From Prolixibacter denitrificans (GTDB taxonomy: Bacteria; Bacteroidota; Bacteroidia; Bacteroidales; Prolixibacteraceae): DNA of 64,000 nt. Shown here one piece after another: positions 57,374 through 64,000 of this stretch. A program made the translations under genes and the position numbers. Each line of letters starts with the position of its first letter. Positions within the stretch are counted from its first letter, which is position 1. The stretch covers positions 1-64,000 of the forward strand of contig NZ_PYGC01000001.1 in NCBI RefSeq assembly GCF_003014495.1, read 5' to 3'. The notes beneath the pieces are model-generated. The model was not told the origin of the DNA. It did not search any database and saw only the letters and a list, made by a program, of their open reading frames with translations.

Positions 57374-58192
57374 TTATTCAAAATAGAAGATAAGGGAAAA
57401 GACATTGGAAGTGAGCCGTTCGACAGCAAATCCGTAGTAAGGAATTCGATTTTCATCTGTACCGATGCTGTGATCGATTAAGTTATCGACGCCCAACGAC
57501 ACCCTGAACTCAGTAGATAACCGAAAAAACTGCAGGTAAGAATCCAGCCCCATCGCGAAATCGACATAAGCGCCGGTTTTGTACATATGCAACACGCGCT
57601 CGGCGGCACGTTTATTCTCCAGGTCGATGCGATAAGTTCCGCCCAGGTAGATGTATGGGCGCAGGTTGCCATAGCGTTTTCCTTTCAGCCGCACTCCTAC
57701 CGGGATGTCAATATAAGTGGACGGAATATTGAGATACGATTTCTCATCCAGACCATTCGTTCCCAGCCCATTTAATATCTCCTGGTTGATGGTATCGTTA
57801 TAGACCAGCTGCCGGCTTCCAAAACTCATTCCCGGAGTGATGCGCAAATCGGCAAATTCAGTCAAACGAAAATTAGAAACAATTCCTACCGAGAATCCGG
57901 GAGAAATCGGATCGACATCCACGCGGATGGAGCGCCCTCTGTAGTATTGCTCTGTCTTACTCTTAACTCCAGCATTTTCGGGAAGCTGCAGAACGGGATT
58001 CTGTGCAATTGGATCGGGATAGAACCGGAAACCAAAATCCATCGCGTTTACGCCCAGAAAGAAACCAAAATGAATGGGTCGATCATCAAAGCTTGATAAA
58101 CTCTGCACTCTCCCAAACTGGGCATAAGTAATATTACCTACCAGCATGAAGGCAAGTAAAAGAAGTAAATATCTGGACTTTTGGTAAATCAT
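57374..58192 (-). CDS. porT: PorT-like outer-membrane protein of the type IX secretion system
   Basis: This 272-residue outer-membrane barrel-type protein is needed for type IX secretion in Bacteroidota that have it. The ATG at 58192 (MIYQKSRYLLLLLAF, cleavage near TYAQ) is chosen over an upstream GTG. The mature part has the family features HFGFFLGVNAMDFGFRF and repeated amphipathic strands ending SNVFSLIFYFE. The adjacency to menG matches the menG-porT neighbourhood I recall in several Bacteroidota, which supports the name. Other T9SS genes are not in the window. Confidence 0.75.
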   Translation of the reverse strand: MIYQKSRYLLLLLAFMLVGNITYAQFGRVQSLSSFDDRPIHFGFFLGVNAMDFGFRFYPDPIAQNPVLQLPENAGVKSKTEQYYRGRSIRVDVDPISPGFSVGIVSNFRLTEFADLRITPGMSFGSRQLVYNDTINQEILNGLGTNGLDEKSYLNIPSTYIDIPVGVRLKGKRYGNLRPYIYLGGTYRIDLENKRAAERVLHMYKTGAYVDFAMGLDSYLQFFRLSTEFRVSLGVDNLIDHSIGTDENRIPYYGFAVERLTSNVFSLIFYFE

Positions 58193-58303
58193 CTGTTTCC
58201 CGTTAAGGTGCACCTTTTTTCTATGATCAATAACACGATTTTTAAGTGTTTATTGCTCACTCCGCTAAAATGTATTCCCAATTCGCTTTCAGGAATACTC
58301 CTG

Positions 58304-59023
58304 TTATTTATCGCCCAGGTATATCGTTGCGATACCGAAAGTCAAGCGGTACTCGCGCGTATTTTTGAAGCCGGCGTTTCGCATAATAGCCAAAAAATCG
58401 GAACCATCAGGGAAAGCCTGTACCGATTCAGGCAAATAGCTGTAGGCCGTTTTGTCTTTCGAAAAAAAGCGTCCCCAAAACGGGAGAATCCGGAACGAAT
58501 AAAAATGGTACAGCTGCTTCATCGGAAAACTTCGCGGCTGCGAGAACTCCAGAACACATGTAACACCACCGGGTTTTAAAACGCGATGCATTTCTTCCAG
58601 ACCTTTGCTCAGGTTCTCAAAGTTTCGAACGCCAAACGCTACCGTGATGGCTTCAAAAGTTTCCTCTTTGAACGGGAGATTTTCAGAATCGCCCTCCAGC
58701 AACTCAATTGTTCCATTGAGTCCTAAACGCTCCATCTTTTTCCGTCCCTCAGCCAGCATCCCGGTCGAGATATCGACTCCGGTAACTTTATCCGGACTCA
58801 ATTTCAGCGCTTCGATGGCAAAATCACCGGTCCCCGTAGCAATATCCAGCATCTGTTTCGGCTGATACGGCTTCAGTAACCTGATGGCTTTTCGCCGCCA
58901 CCCCTTGTCGATACCAAATGAGAGGAAGTGATTCAAAAAATCATAACGAGCAGCTATACTATCGAACATAGCTGCTACCTGCACCTTTTTACTGGTGTCA
59001 GAATCTTTATAAGGAGTTACCAC
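58304..59023 (-). CDS. menG: Demethylmenaquinone methyltransferase
   Basis: This enzyme methylates demethylmenaquinone in the last step of menaquinone synthesis (UbiE family). The 239-residue protein has SAM-binding LDIATGTGDFAIEAL, the family signatures YDFLNHFLSFGIDKGWRRKAI and RVLKPGGVTCVLEFSQP. The start codon is GTG (59023-59021), directly following the upstream gene by 11 bp. Bacteroidota use menaquinone, so MenG is preferred over UbiE. Confidence 0.94.
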   Translation of the reverse strand: MVTPYKDSDTSKKVQVAAMFDSIAARYDFLNHFLSFGIDKGWRRKAIRLLKPYQPKQMLDIATGTGDFAIEALKLSPDKVTGVDISTGMLAEGRKKMERLGLNGTIELLEGDSENLPFKEETFEAITVAFGVRNFENLSKGLEEMHRVLKPGGVTCVLEFSQPRSFPMKQLYHFYSFRILPFWGRFFSKDKTAYSYLPESVQAFPDGSDFLAIMRNAGFKNTREYRLTFGIATIYLGDK

Positions 59024-59034
59024 AAATTTCAGGT

Positions 59035-60078
59035 TTATTCCGTCTCTACATTTTCTGTCATCTTGTCCACAAATCCGTAGGAAGTGTCATCGATGCGAAT
59101 CTCTCCGCGCGTAACGTGTCCTAACGTGAAGAAGGGCAATTTATGCTCACGAAGGTAGTCGACCAGTTCATCTTCTTTATCTTGCGAAACACAAGCGATT
59201 ACACGTCCCATCGATTCACCGAACAGGAAAGCATCCTGACGGATTTCCGCATCGGTGGTGATATCAAAGCCCAGGTCGTTGGGAAGCGAGGCTCTCAGCA
59301 ACGTGAAGAACAAACCTCCGATTCCTACCGGACTTAATGACTCCACCAGGTTGCGTTCGGCCAGGCCTTTTACCAAATTCATCAGCTGTTTCTCCAGATC
59401 GAGATTGAACTGCATCAACGGCCACTCTTTTATTTCATGATAATGATCGAGGTATTCCGATGCATTTACATCATCATACGATTTCCCGATGAGGAAAATA
59501 TTGTTCCCTTTCTTTTTGAACTTTGGCGTAATCAACTGCGCATCCTTCTTCATTTTTCCCACCATGCTCACAATAAGCGTTGGCGGAATATTGGCTCGCT
59601 CGCGGGCATAATCGTAAAAGATTTTCCGGTGCGAAATCTGCAAACCAAATGCTTCGGCTGCTTTCTCCAAACCACTCCGGGCCTCCTGAACCAACTGCTG
59701 ATCCATCGGGTCCGACAATTCCACATGGTTGAGCATTACACTCATGGCCACTGGCTCTGCGCCGTAACACACCAATCGTCTGACGGCTTTGGCTACCAGA
59801 ATTTGAGAAGCGACTTCCGGCTCAACGATCATCCGCCGGTGATCGGCATAAATGGTTAACGAGAACATCCGGTTTTCTCCGTCGATCTCAAAAATTCCCG
59901 CTTCACTGGTGTCATCTTTTCCTAACTGCGAAGGATCATCCACCATGGCAGAAAAATCGTTGAAGAAGTTGACCGGCGAAAGATGCGGTATGGCCACCAT
60001 GGAATAAATGACACTCTGTAAGTTGTCCGGTTCGGGAACCAGATCAATGCTAAACGGCTTTTTTTCTTTTTCGTACAT
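59035..60078 (-). CDS. Half-length PurL/PurM-like (AIR synthase-related) protein
   Basis: This is a 347-residue protein with one AIR-synthase N-terminal plus one C-terminal domain. The C-terminal half resembles the end of FGAM synthetase: QDAFLFGESMGRVIACV and PFFTLGHVTRGEIRI. Full bacterial PurL has two such halves (700+ residues) and PurM is ~350, but the PurM ATP-binding signature is not evident here. The ATG at 60078 (MYEKEKKPFS) replaces an upstream TTG. It is first in the menG-porT transcript with a -7 box 39 bp upstream. A nucleotide-binding or accessory role is possible; no reaction is assigned. Confidence 0.75.
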   Translation of the reverse strand: MYEKEKKPFSIDLVPEPDNLQSVIYSMVAIPHLSPVNFFNDFSAMVDDPSQLGKDDTSEAGIFEIDGENRMFSLTIYADHRRMIVEPEVASQILVAKAVRRLVCYGAEPVAMSVMLNHVELSDPMDQQLVQEARSGLEKAAEAFGLQISHRKIFYDYARERANIPPTLIVSMVGKMKKDAQLITPKFKKKGNNIFLIGKSYDDVNASEYLDHYHEIKEWPLMQFNLDLEKQLMNLVKGLAERNLVESLSPVGIGGLFFTLLRASLPNDLGFDITTDAEIRQDAFLFGESMGRVIACVSQDKEDELVDYLREHKLPFFTLGHVTRGEIRIDDTSYGFVDKMTENVETE

Positions 60079-60116
60079 GTGCTTTGAAGGTTTGGTTATA
60101 GCCAAAGATTCCTCCT

Positions 60117-60124
60117 CAAAATTA
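60117..60124 (-). promoter_or_regulatory. -7 promoter box of the AIR-synthase-like/menG/porT unit
   Basis: The minus strand reads TAATTTTG, matching TAnnTTTG, 39 bp before the ATG at 60078. No clean -33 TTG was found. Confidence 0.42.
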
Positions 60125-60191
60125 GCGAACCGATCATTTTATCCTAAAAAATCGTCGTTATTTTTTAATTTCGGCACTAAAACTGAACATT

Positions 60192-60953
60192 ATGAGAAAG
60201 ATTGCCATCGTAACCGGGGCTACTTCCGGCATTGGTGAAGCAACCGCCAAAATACTGGCCCAAAATGGCTTTAACCTGATTATTACAGGCCGGAGAAGCG
60301 AAAAACTGAAAGCTGTTGAAGAAGAGTTGCTGAAGATTGACGATACGAAAGTCCTCAGCCTTGTCTTCGATGTACGAAATAACGATGAAGTGCAAAAAGC
60401 ACTCTGCAACCTTCCGGCAGAATGGAGCAACGTTGATGTGTTGGTCAACAACGCAGGACTTGCGGTGGGTACCGAACCTGCACACGAAGCCGTTGTCGAC
60501 GATTGGGAACGCATGATAGACACCAACGTGAAAGGCCTGTTGTATGTCAGCCGTTGTCTGACTCCGGGAATGGTAGAGCGCAAAAAAGGACACATTATTA
60601 ATATATCTTCCATTGCCGGAAAAGAAGCGTACCCCGGAGGTTCGGTGTATTGTGGAACCAAGCATGCAGTGGGCGCTATTTCAAAAGCCATGCGGATTGA
60701 GTTGGTACAACATGGAGTTAAGGTTAGTACGATTAGTCCCGGAATGGTGGAAACTGAATTCTCCCTCGTTCGCTTCAAAGGGGATGAAAGCAAAGCTGAT
60801 AATGTATACAAAGGACTTACTCCGTTGTACGCGCAGGATATCGCCGAAACCATCTTGTTCATGGTCACCCGTCCTGCCCACGTTAATCTAGACGATGTAC
60901 TGATTATGCCGACTGATCAGGCCAGTGCCCGTGATGCACGGCGCGACCAATAA
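60192..60953 (+). CDS. Short-chain dehydrogenase/reductase (YdfG-like)
   Basis: This is a 253-residue NAD(P)-dependent oxidoreductase of the classical SDR fold. The cofactor motif TGATSGIGEAT starts at ~residue 8, NNAG lies in VLVNNAGLAVG, the catalytic Ser is in INISSIAG and the catalytic Tyr/Lys is in YCGTKHA. An Arg pair after the second strand (TGRRSEKL) suggests NADP preference. YdfG relatives reduce hydroxy acids such as L-allo-threonine or 3-hydroxypropionate; the substrate here is unknown. It is divergent from the AIR-synthase-like gene. Confidence 0.92.
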   Translation: MRKIAIVTGATSGIGEATAKILAQNGFNLIITGRRSEKLKAVEEELLKIDDTKVLSLVFDVRNNDEVQKALCNLPAEWSNVDVLVNNAGLAVGTEPAHEAVVDDWERMIDTNVKGLLYVSRCLTPGMVERKKGHIINISSIAGKEAYPGGSVYCGTKHAVGAISKAMRIELVQHGVKVSTISPGMVETEFSLVRFKGDESKADNVYKGLTPLYAQDIAETILFMVTRPAHVNLDDVLIMPTDQASARDARRDQ

Positions 60954-61043
60954 GCGGTAGCAATTTGTTGTTCAGAAAAATGCAGAAGCCAGGAGCAAAA
61001 TTCCGGCAAAAACATTTTTCGAGGTAAAGAAGATTAAATCCCG

Positions 61044-61051
61044 TACATTTG
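61044..61051 (+). promoter_or_regulatory. -7 promoter box of the surface-glycan cluster
   Basis: The plus strand reads TACATTTG, matching TAnnTTTG, 29 bp upstream of the DUF6165 ATG. It may drive the DUF6165-GT9-GT2 run. Confidence 0.5.
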
Positions 61052-61080
61052 TCGGGTATCAAACATTCAATATTTAGATA

Positions 61081-61455
61081 ATGAAAATTGAGGTTTCCAA
61101 CGGAGAGATTGCAGATAAACTGACCATCATCGAAATTAAACTGGAACGAATTTCGGATGAAGCAAAACTGGTGAACCTGAAAAAGGAATACGAAGTGCTG
61201 AATGAAGCCGTTTCCCAAATCATCGACAAAAAAGACGCGTTGTACAAGGAATTGTATGACATCAATTGTCAGCTTTGGGACATTGAAGATCGAATCCGCG
61301 ACCTGGAACGCAACAAGGATTTCGGGCAGGATTTCATCGAAACAGCGCGTGCCGTTTATTTCACCAACGACAAACGTTCGGACGTAAAAAGGCGCATCAA
61401 CGAAAAAACAGGTTCCAACCTGGTCGAAGAAAAAAGCTACGAAGACTATCAATAG
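61081..61455 (+). CDS. DUF6165 family protein
   Basis: This is a 124-residue cytoplasmic, highly charged and mostly helical protein (KLTIIEIKLERI, LNEAVSQIIDKKDALYKELYDINCQLWDIEDRIRDLERN). It probably forms a coiled coil. It is consistent with DUF6165 proteins, which often neighbour glycosyltransferases, as here with GT9 59 bp downstream. Function unknown; a scaffold or regulator of polysaccharide synthesis is only a guess. Confidence 0.75.
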   Translation: MKIEVSNGEIADKLTIIEIKLERISDEAKLVNLKKEYEVLNEAVSQIIDKKDALYKELYDINCQLWDIEDRIRDLERNKDFGQDFIETARAVYFTNDKRSDVKRRINEKTGSNLVEEKSYEDYQ

Positions 61456-61514
61456 TTTTTGTTCTGAACAAATATCTCCCCGGCTTCATTCGTGTTGCCG
61501 GGGATTAAATTTAT

Positions 61515-62576
61515 ATGCCGGTGCAACGTATTTTAGTTTTCCGACTTTCCGCCATGGGTGATGTAGCCCTCACGGTTCCCGTTATTCGGGGAATGCTTGA
61601 GGAAAATCCGAACCTGTCCATCACTTTTGTTACCCGCCCGTTTTTTGCTCCATTCTTTGAAGGAATCCCCAGACTCCAGCTCTACTTCCCCGATTTAAAA
61701 GGAAGACACAAAGGTTTTGGTGGTTTATTTCGGCTTTTTCTCGACTTGCGGAAAGAAGGCCGGTTTGAAACGGTTATCGACCTGCACAATGTTCTTCGGA
61801 CAAAACTAGTGAGAAGTTATTTTCGCGCGGCCGGCACGTCTGTTTTCTACATCGACAAAGGGAGAGAAGAAAAGAAAGAGCTGCTGAAAACAAAAGAGAT
61901 CAAACAGCTAAAACATTCTTCGGAACGTTATTGCGATGTTTTCAGAAAAGCCGGCTTCAATGTTCAGATGTCGCCAGTTCCCGCCATTGCCTCTTCCGCA
62001 AAAGCGAGCGAAAAAATTCAGGAATACCTGGAAAGCCAAAAATTACCGGAACAAACACTGAAGATTGGTTTTGCACCGTTCGCCACTCATGCAACAAAAA
62101 TATGGGGATTGGAAAATGCCCGGCAATTGATGCAGCTGATTAACGAAAAGTATCAGGCTCACTTTTACTTATTTGGCGGAGGACAAGAAGAAATCGAAAA
62201 GTTGCAAGCGTTATCAACCGACAATGACCACATTACATTGGTAGCCGGCCAAATGAATCTTTCGGAAGAGATTGCGCTAATTACCCGAATGGATTTCATG
62301 CTGTCAATGGACTCTTCCAATATGCACATTGCAGCGCTGACCGGAACCAAAACAATTTCCATCTGGGGAGCAACCCATCCGGCGTTTGGATTTTACGCTT
62401 TGGGACAACCGGAGGAATACAGTCTGCAAACTCCTGCAGACGAACTGGCGTGCCGTCCCTGTTCGGTTTTCGGGAACAAACCATGTATTCACGAAACCAT
62501 AAAATGCATGGAAATGCTAACTCCCAATATTGTGTTCCGTAAAATGGAACAACTTAATCTTTTTCAAATTCAGTAG
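61515..62576 (+). CDS. Glycosyltransferase family 9 (heptosyltransferase-like)
   Basis: This is a 353-residue GT-B enzyme likely adding a sugar to lipopolysaccharide core at the inner face of the membrane. Family marks: the N-terminal ILVFRLSAMGDVALTVPVIRG, GFAPFATHATKIWGLENARQL, LFGGGQEE and the donor site LSMDSSNMHIAALTGTKTISIWGATHPAFGF. A Cys-rich end (ELACRPCSVFGNKPCIHETIKCM) is typical. It is followed 32 bp later by GT2. The donor may be an ADP-heptose or another nucleotide sugar. Confidence 0.93.
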   Translation: MPVQRILVFRLSAMGDVALTVPVIRGMLEENPNLSITFVTRPFFAPFFEGIPRLQLYFPDLKGRHKGFGGLFRLFLDLRKEGRFETVIDLHNVLRTKLVRSYFRAAGTSVFYIDKGREEKKELLKTKEIKQLKHSSERYCDVFRKAGFNVQMSPVPAIASSAKASEKIQEYLESQKLPEQTLKIGFAPFATHATKIWGLENARQLMQLINEKYQAHFYLFGGGQEEIEKLQALSTDNDHITLVAGQMNLSEEIALITRMDFMLSMDSSNMHIAALTGTKTISIWGATHPAFGFYALGQPEEYSLQTPADELACRPCSVFGNKPCIHETIKCMEMLTPNIVFRKMEQLNLFQIQ

Positions 62577-62608
62577 CAGTGGCTACGTCTTTCACCAACG
62601 ACCACGAC

Positions 62609-63319
62609 ATGAAGAAGCTGATTATTATTACACCAATCAAAGACTCGCTGGAAACGCTTATGCATACTATCGATACTTTGCGTTCCGGAACGAACACCAT
62701 ACCTTATTATATTTTCGATGATTTCAGCAATGAAGAAACCATTGGATGGCTGAATGAGAACCAGGAAAAATACCAACTGAAAATCGTCCACCTCAGCGAT
62801 TATACCAGTCACCCCTCTCCCAATTACCGTCTAACACTGAACATGGCCCGAAAAATGGCACTTGAAGAAGGTGCTCACCTGGCTATTATCGAATCGGACG
62901 TGATTGCTCAGCCGGAAACGCTGGAAGCCTTAGTTGAGTTGACGGAACAATTACCGGATGCTGGTTTGGTTGGTTCCGTAACAACCGACAGTTACGGGAA
63001 TATCAATTTCCCATACAGCTACGTGAAGAAAAGTATGCCAGAAGTGTACCAGACACCGAGAAGTATGAGTTTCTGCTGCACGGTTCTTTCCAATGATTTG
63101 ATGAAAGCTTTCGACTTTGCGGAACTAGATAGCAGCCGCGACTGGTACGATGTGTATATTACGAAAAGAGCCCGCCAATTGGGATTCAGCAATTACATCA
63201 GCCTGAAAAATCCGGTGATTCATAAACCACACGGAAGCCGTCCGTGGAAAATGCTTAAATACAAAAATCCGATTTTGTACTATCTCAAGAAATTTACTCA
63301 GAAGCGCGACCGAATCTAA
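62609..63319 (+). CDS. Glycosyltransferase family 2
   Basis: This is a 236-residue GT-A glycosyltransferase with the beta-strand opening LIIITPIKDSLETLMHTID. The metal-binding site appears as AIIESDV, a variant of DxD. The family's acceptor-side motif is less clear. The ATG at 62609 is chosen over a GTG ten codons upstream, which adds nonconserved residues and nearly touches GT9. It ends in a 26-bp overlap with the convergent kinase gene. A role in surface glycan synthesis is inferred from context. Confidence 0.87.
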   Translation: MKKLIIITPIKDSLETLMHTIDTLRSGTNTIPYYIFDDFSNEETIGWLNENQEKYQLKIVHLSDYTSHPSPNYRLTLNMARKMALEEGAHLAIIESDVIAQPETLEALVELTEQLPDAGLVGSVTTDSYGNINFPYSYVKKSMPEVYQTPRSMSFCCTVLSNDLMKAFDFAELDSSRDWYDVYITKRARQLGFSNYISLKNPVIHKPHGSRPWKMLKYKNPILYYLKKFTQKRDRI

Positions 63320-64000
63320 TTAATTTCCGGAAAGTACTTTTCCATTTCATTTTCCGGTGACGGTAATTTTTATTTTTCTGGTCGAATTCCAGCAATTTTT
63401 GCATCGCCAGTCCCGGATCTTTCTCATTCAGCAAGGCATATTCAGTAGCTAGTAATTCCAATGTTTGCCGGTCGGTATCGAGCTGCCGAAAGTTGTGCAA
63501 TCCTTTCTCGAAATCGATTTCACCGAAATTCATCCGGTTCAAATCAATCAAACTGAAGTGGTACTCATCACCATCGTGACGAATGAGGGTGTTACCAGGA
63601 GAATAATCGAGGTGGAAAATGCCGTTCTTGTGGAGTTTCTCAAACGTGAAAGCCACCCATTGTCGCAAAATCCGGTCGCGTTCACTGACCTGGTAATTCA
63701 ACACTTCCCGTAAGGTAAAATCGTATTTAAAGTGCAGCGAAGCGTAAAAGCTCTCCTTTAATACACCGCCCCGAATGTACTCGGCATAAGCGACCGGCTG
63801 TGGAGTCGGAACACCTAATTTCAAGAGTTTTTCTGCGTAAGCGAACGAACGGGCCGCTTTTGAACCTCTGAAATAAACGTACACAAACTTGTTGAGCAGG
63901 TTCGGCAACTTAAACGATTTGACATTGATAATCCTGTCGCCCTTCTCAAAAATCTTCACCTCGTTCCTCGACTTGAAAATCGTTTGCCCTGTTTGAGCAA
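63294..64000 (-). CDS. Kdo/WaaP-type lipopolysaccharide kinase, cut by the window end
   Basis: This protein probably phosphorylates a core sugar (Kdo kinase or WaaP family). The frame is open through position 64000, so the true N-terminus lies outside; the GTG at 63959 is internal (NEVKIFEKGD). The kinase loop HLDYSPGNTLI and the metal-binding LIDLNRMNFG are visible, with a Lys-rich C-terminus. It overlaps the convergent GT2 gene by 26 bp. It completes a core/lipid A modification cluster. Confidence 0.85.
   Translation of the reverse strand, partial: AQTGQTIFKSRNEVKIFEKGDRIINVKSFKLPNLLNKFVYVYFRGSKAARSFAYAEKLLKLGVPTPQPVAYAEYIRGGVLKESFYASLHFKYDFTLREVLNYQVSERDRILRQWVAFTFEKLHKNGIFHLDYSPGNTLIRHDGDEYHFSLIDLNRMNFGEIDFEKGLHNFRQLDTDRQTLELLATEYALLNEKDPGLAMQKLLEFDQKNKNYRHRKMKWKSTFRKLIRFGRASE

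Noticed and set aside
60158-60868. 236-codon frame antisense to the SDR gene
   Set aside because: The SDR motifs are complete on the plus strand; the minus translation is Ser/Leu-rich shadow sequence.
63294-63959. Complete kinase gene starting at GTG 63959
   Set aside because: The frame stays open to the last base of the window with protein-like residues before the GTG, so the gene is truncated by the window, not started there.

Overview
The window reads as chromosomal DNA of a Bacteroidota bacterium, most likely a Marinilabiliales/Prolixibacteraceae-type environmental anaerobe or facultative anaerobe (the lineage is inferred). Support comes from a SusC/SusD polysaccharide utilisation locus (PUL) with a hybrid two-component sensor, a PorT-type outer-membrane protein of the type IX secretion system beside menG, many short-leader genes with the Bacteroidota -7 box (TAnnTTTG), weak Shine-Dalgarno sites, and the order tRNA-Tyr/Gly/Thr-tuf-secE-nusG-rplKAJL-rpoBC-DUF3467. 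No phage, insertion sequence, CRISPR array or plasmid function was seen.

Layout. 1-3.0 kb: molybdate importer modABC (minus). 3.2-3.7 kb: a GNAT acetyltransferase. 3.8-7.5 kb: an acyl-CoA oxidation operon, etfB-etfA-acyl-CoA dehydrogenase (minus). 7.5-8.36 kb: a gene-poor interval with a possible 46-codon gene and a six-unit, exactly 22-bp-phased direct repeat array. 8.4-29.8 kb: an arabinan PUL. A plus-strand arm carries a GH43 lipoprotein and a GH51 enzyme. A minus-strand arm carries, in transcription order, the hybrid sensor/regulator, a surface glycan-binding lipoprotein, SusC, SusD, two GH43, one GH51 and a GH27 enzyme.

30.0-33.5 kb: a sodium-pumping decarboxylase operon (oadGAB order). 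33.7-46.6 kb: the transcription/translation supercluster (DUF3467, rpoC, rpoB, rplL, rplJ, rplA, rplK, nusG, secE, tuf), with a truncated tRNA-like element between tuf and secE. 46.6-48.6 kb: three tRNA genes, hpf, a Xer recombinase and rpsU. 48.7-54.9 kb: a helix-hairpin-helix membrane protein, a neurotransmitter:sodium-type symporter, class II aldolase and an Omp85-family lipoprotein. 55-60 kb: an SpoU-type RNA methyltransferase, an FAD oxidoreductase, PorT, MenG and a half-length PurL/PurM-like protein. 60.2-64 kb: an SDR and a cell-surface glycan cluster (DUF6165, GT9, GT2 and a Kdo/WaaP-type kinase cut by the window edge).

How the PUL should work: the surface lipoproteins (GH43, glycan-binding protein, SusD) capture and cut arabinan; SusC imports oligosaccharides; periplasmic GH51 and GH43 enzymes release L-arabinose, and GH27 trims a terminal pyranose; the sensor, with its periplasmic propeller and cytoplasmic AraC-type domain, senses an oligosaccharide and switches the locus on. 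Several start codons were moved from the longest reading frame because signal peptides or promoter boxes argue for internal starts.
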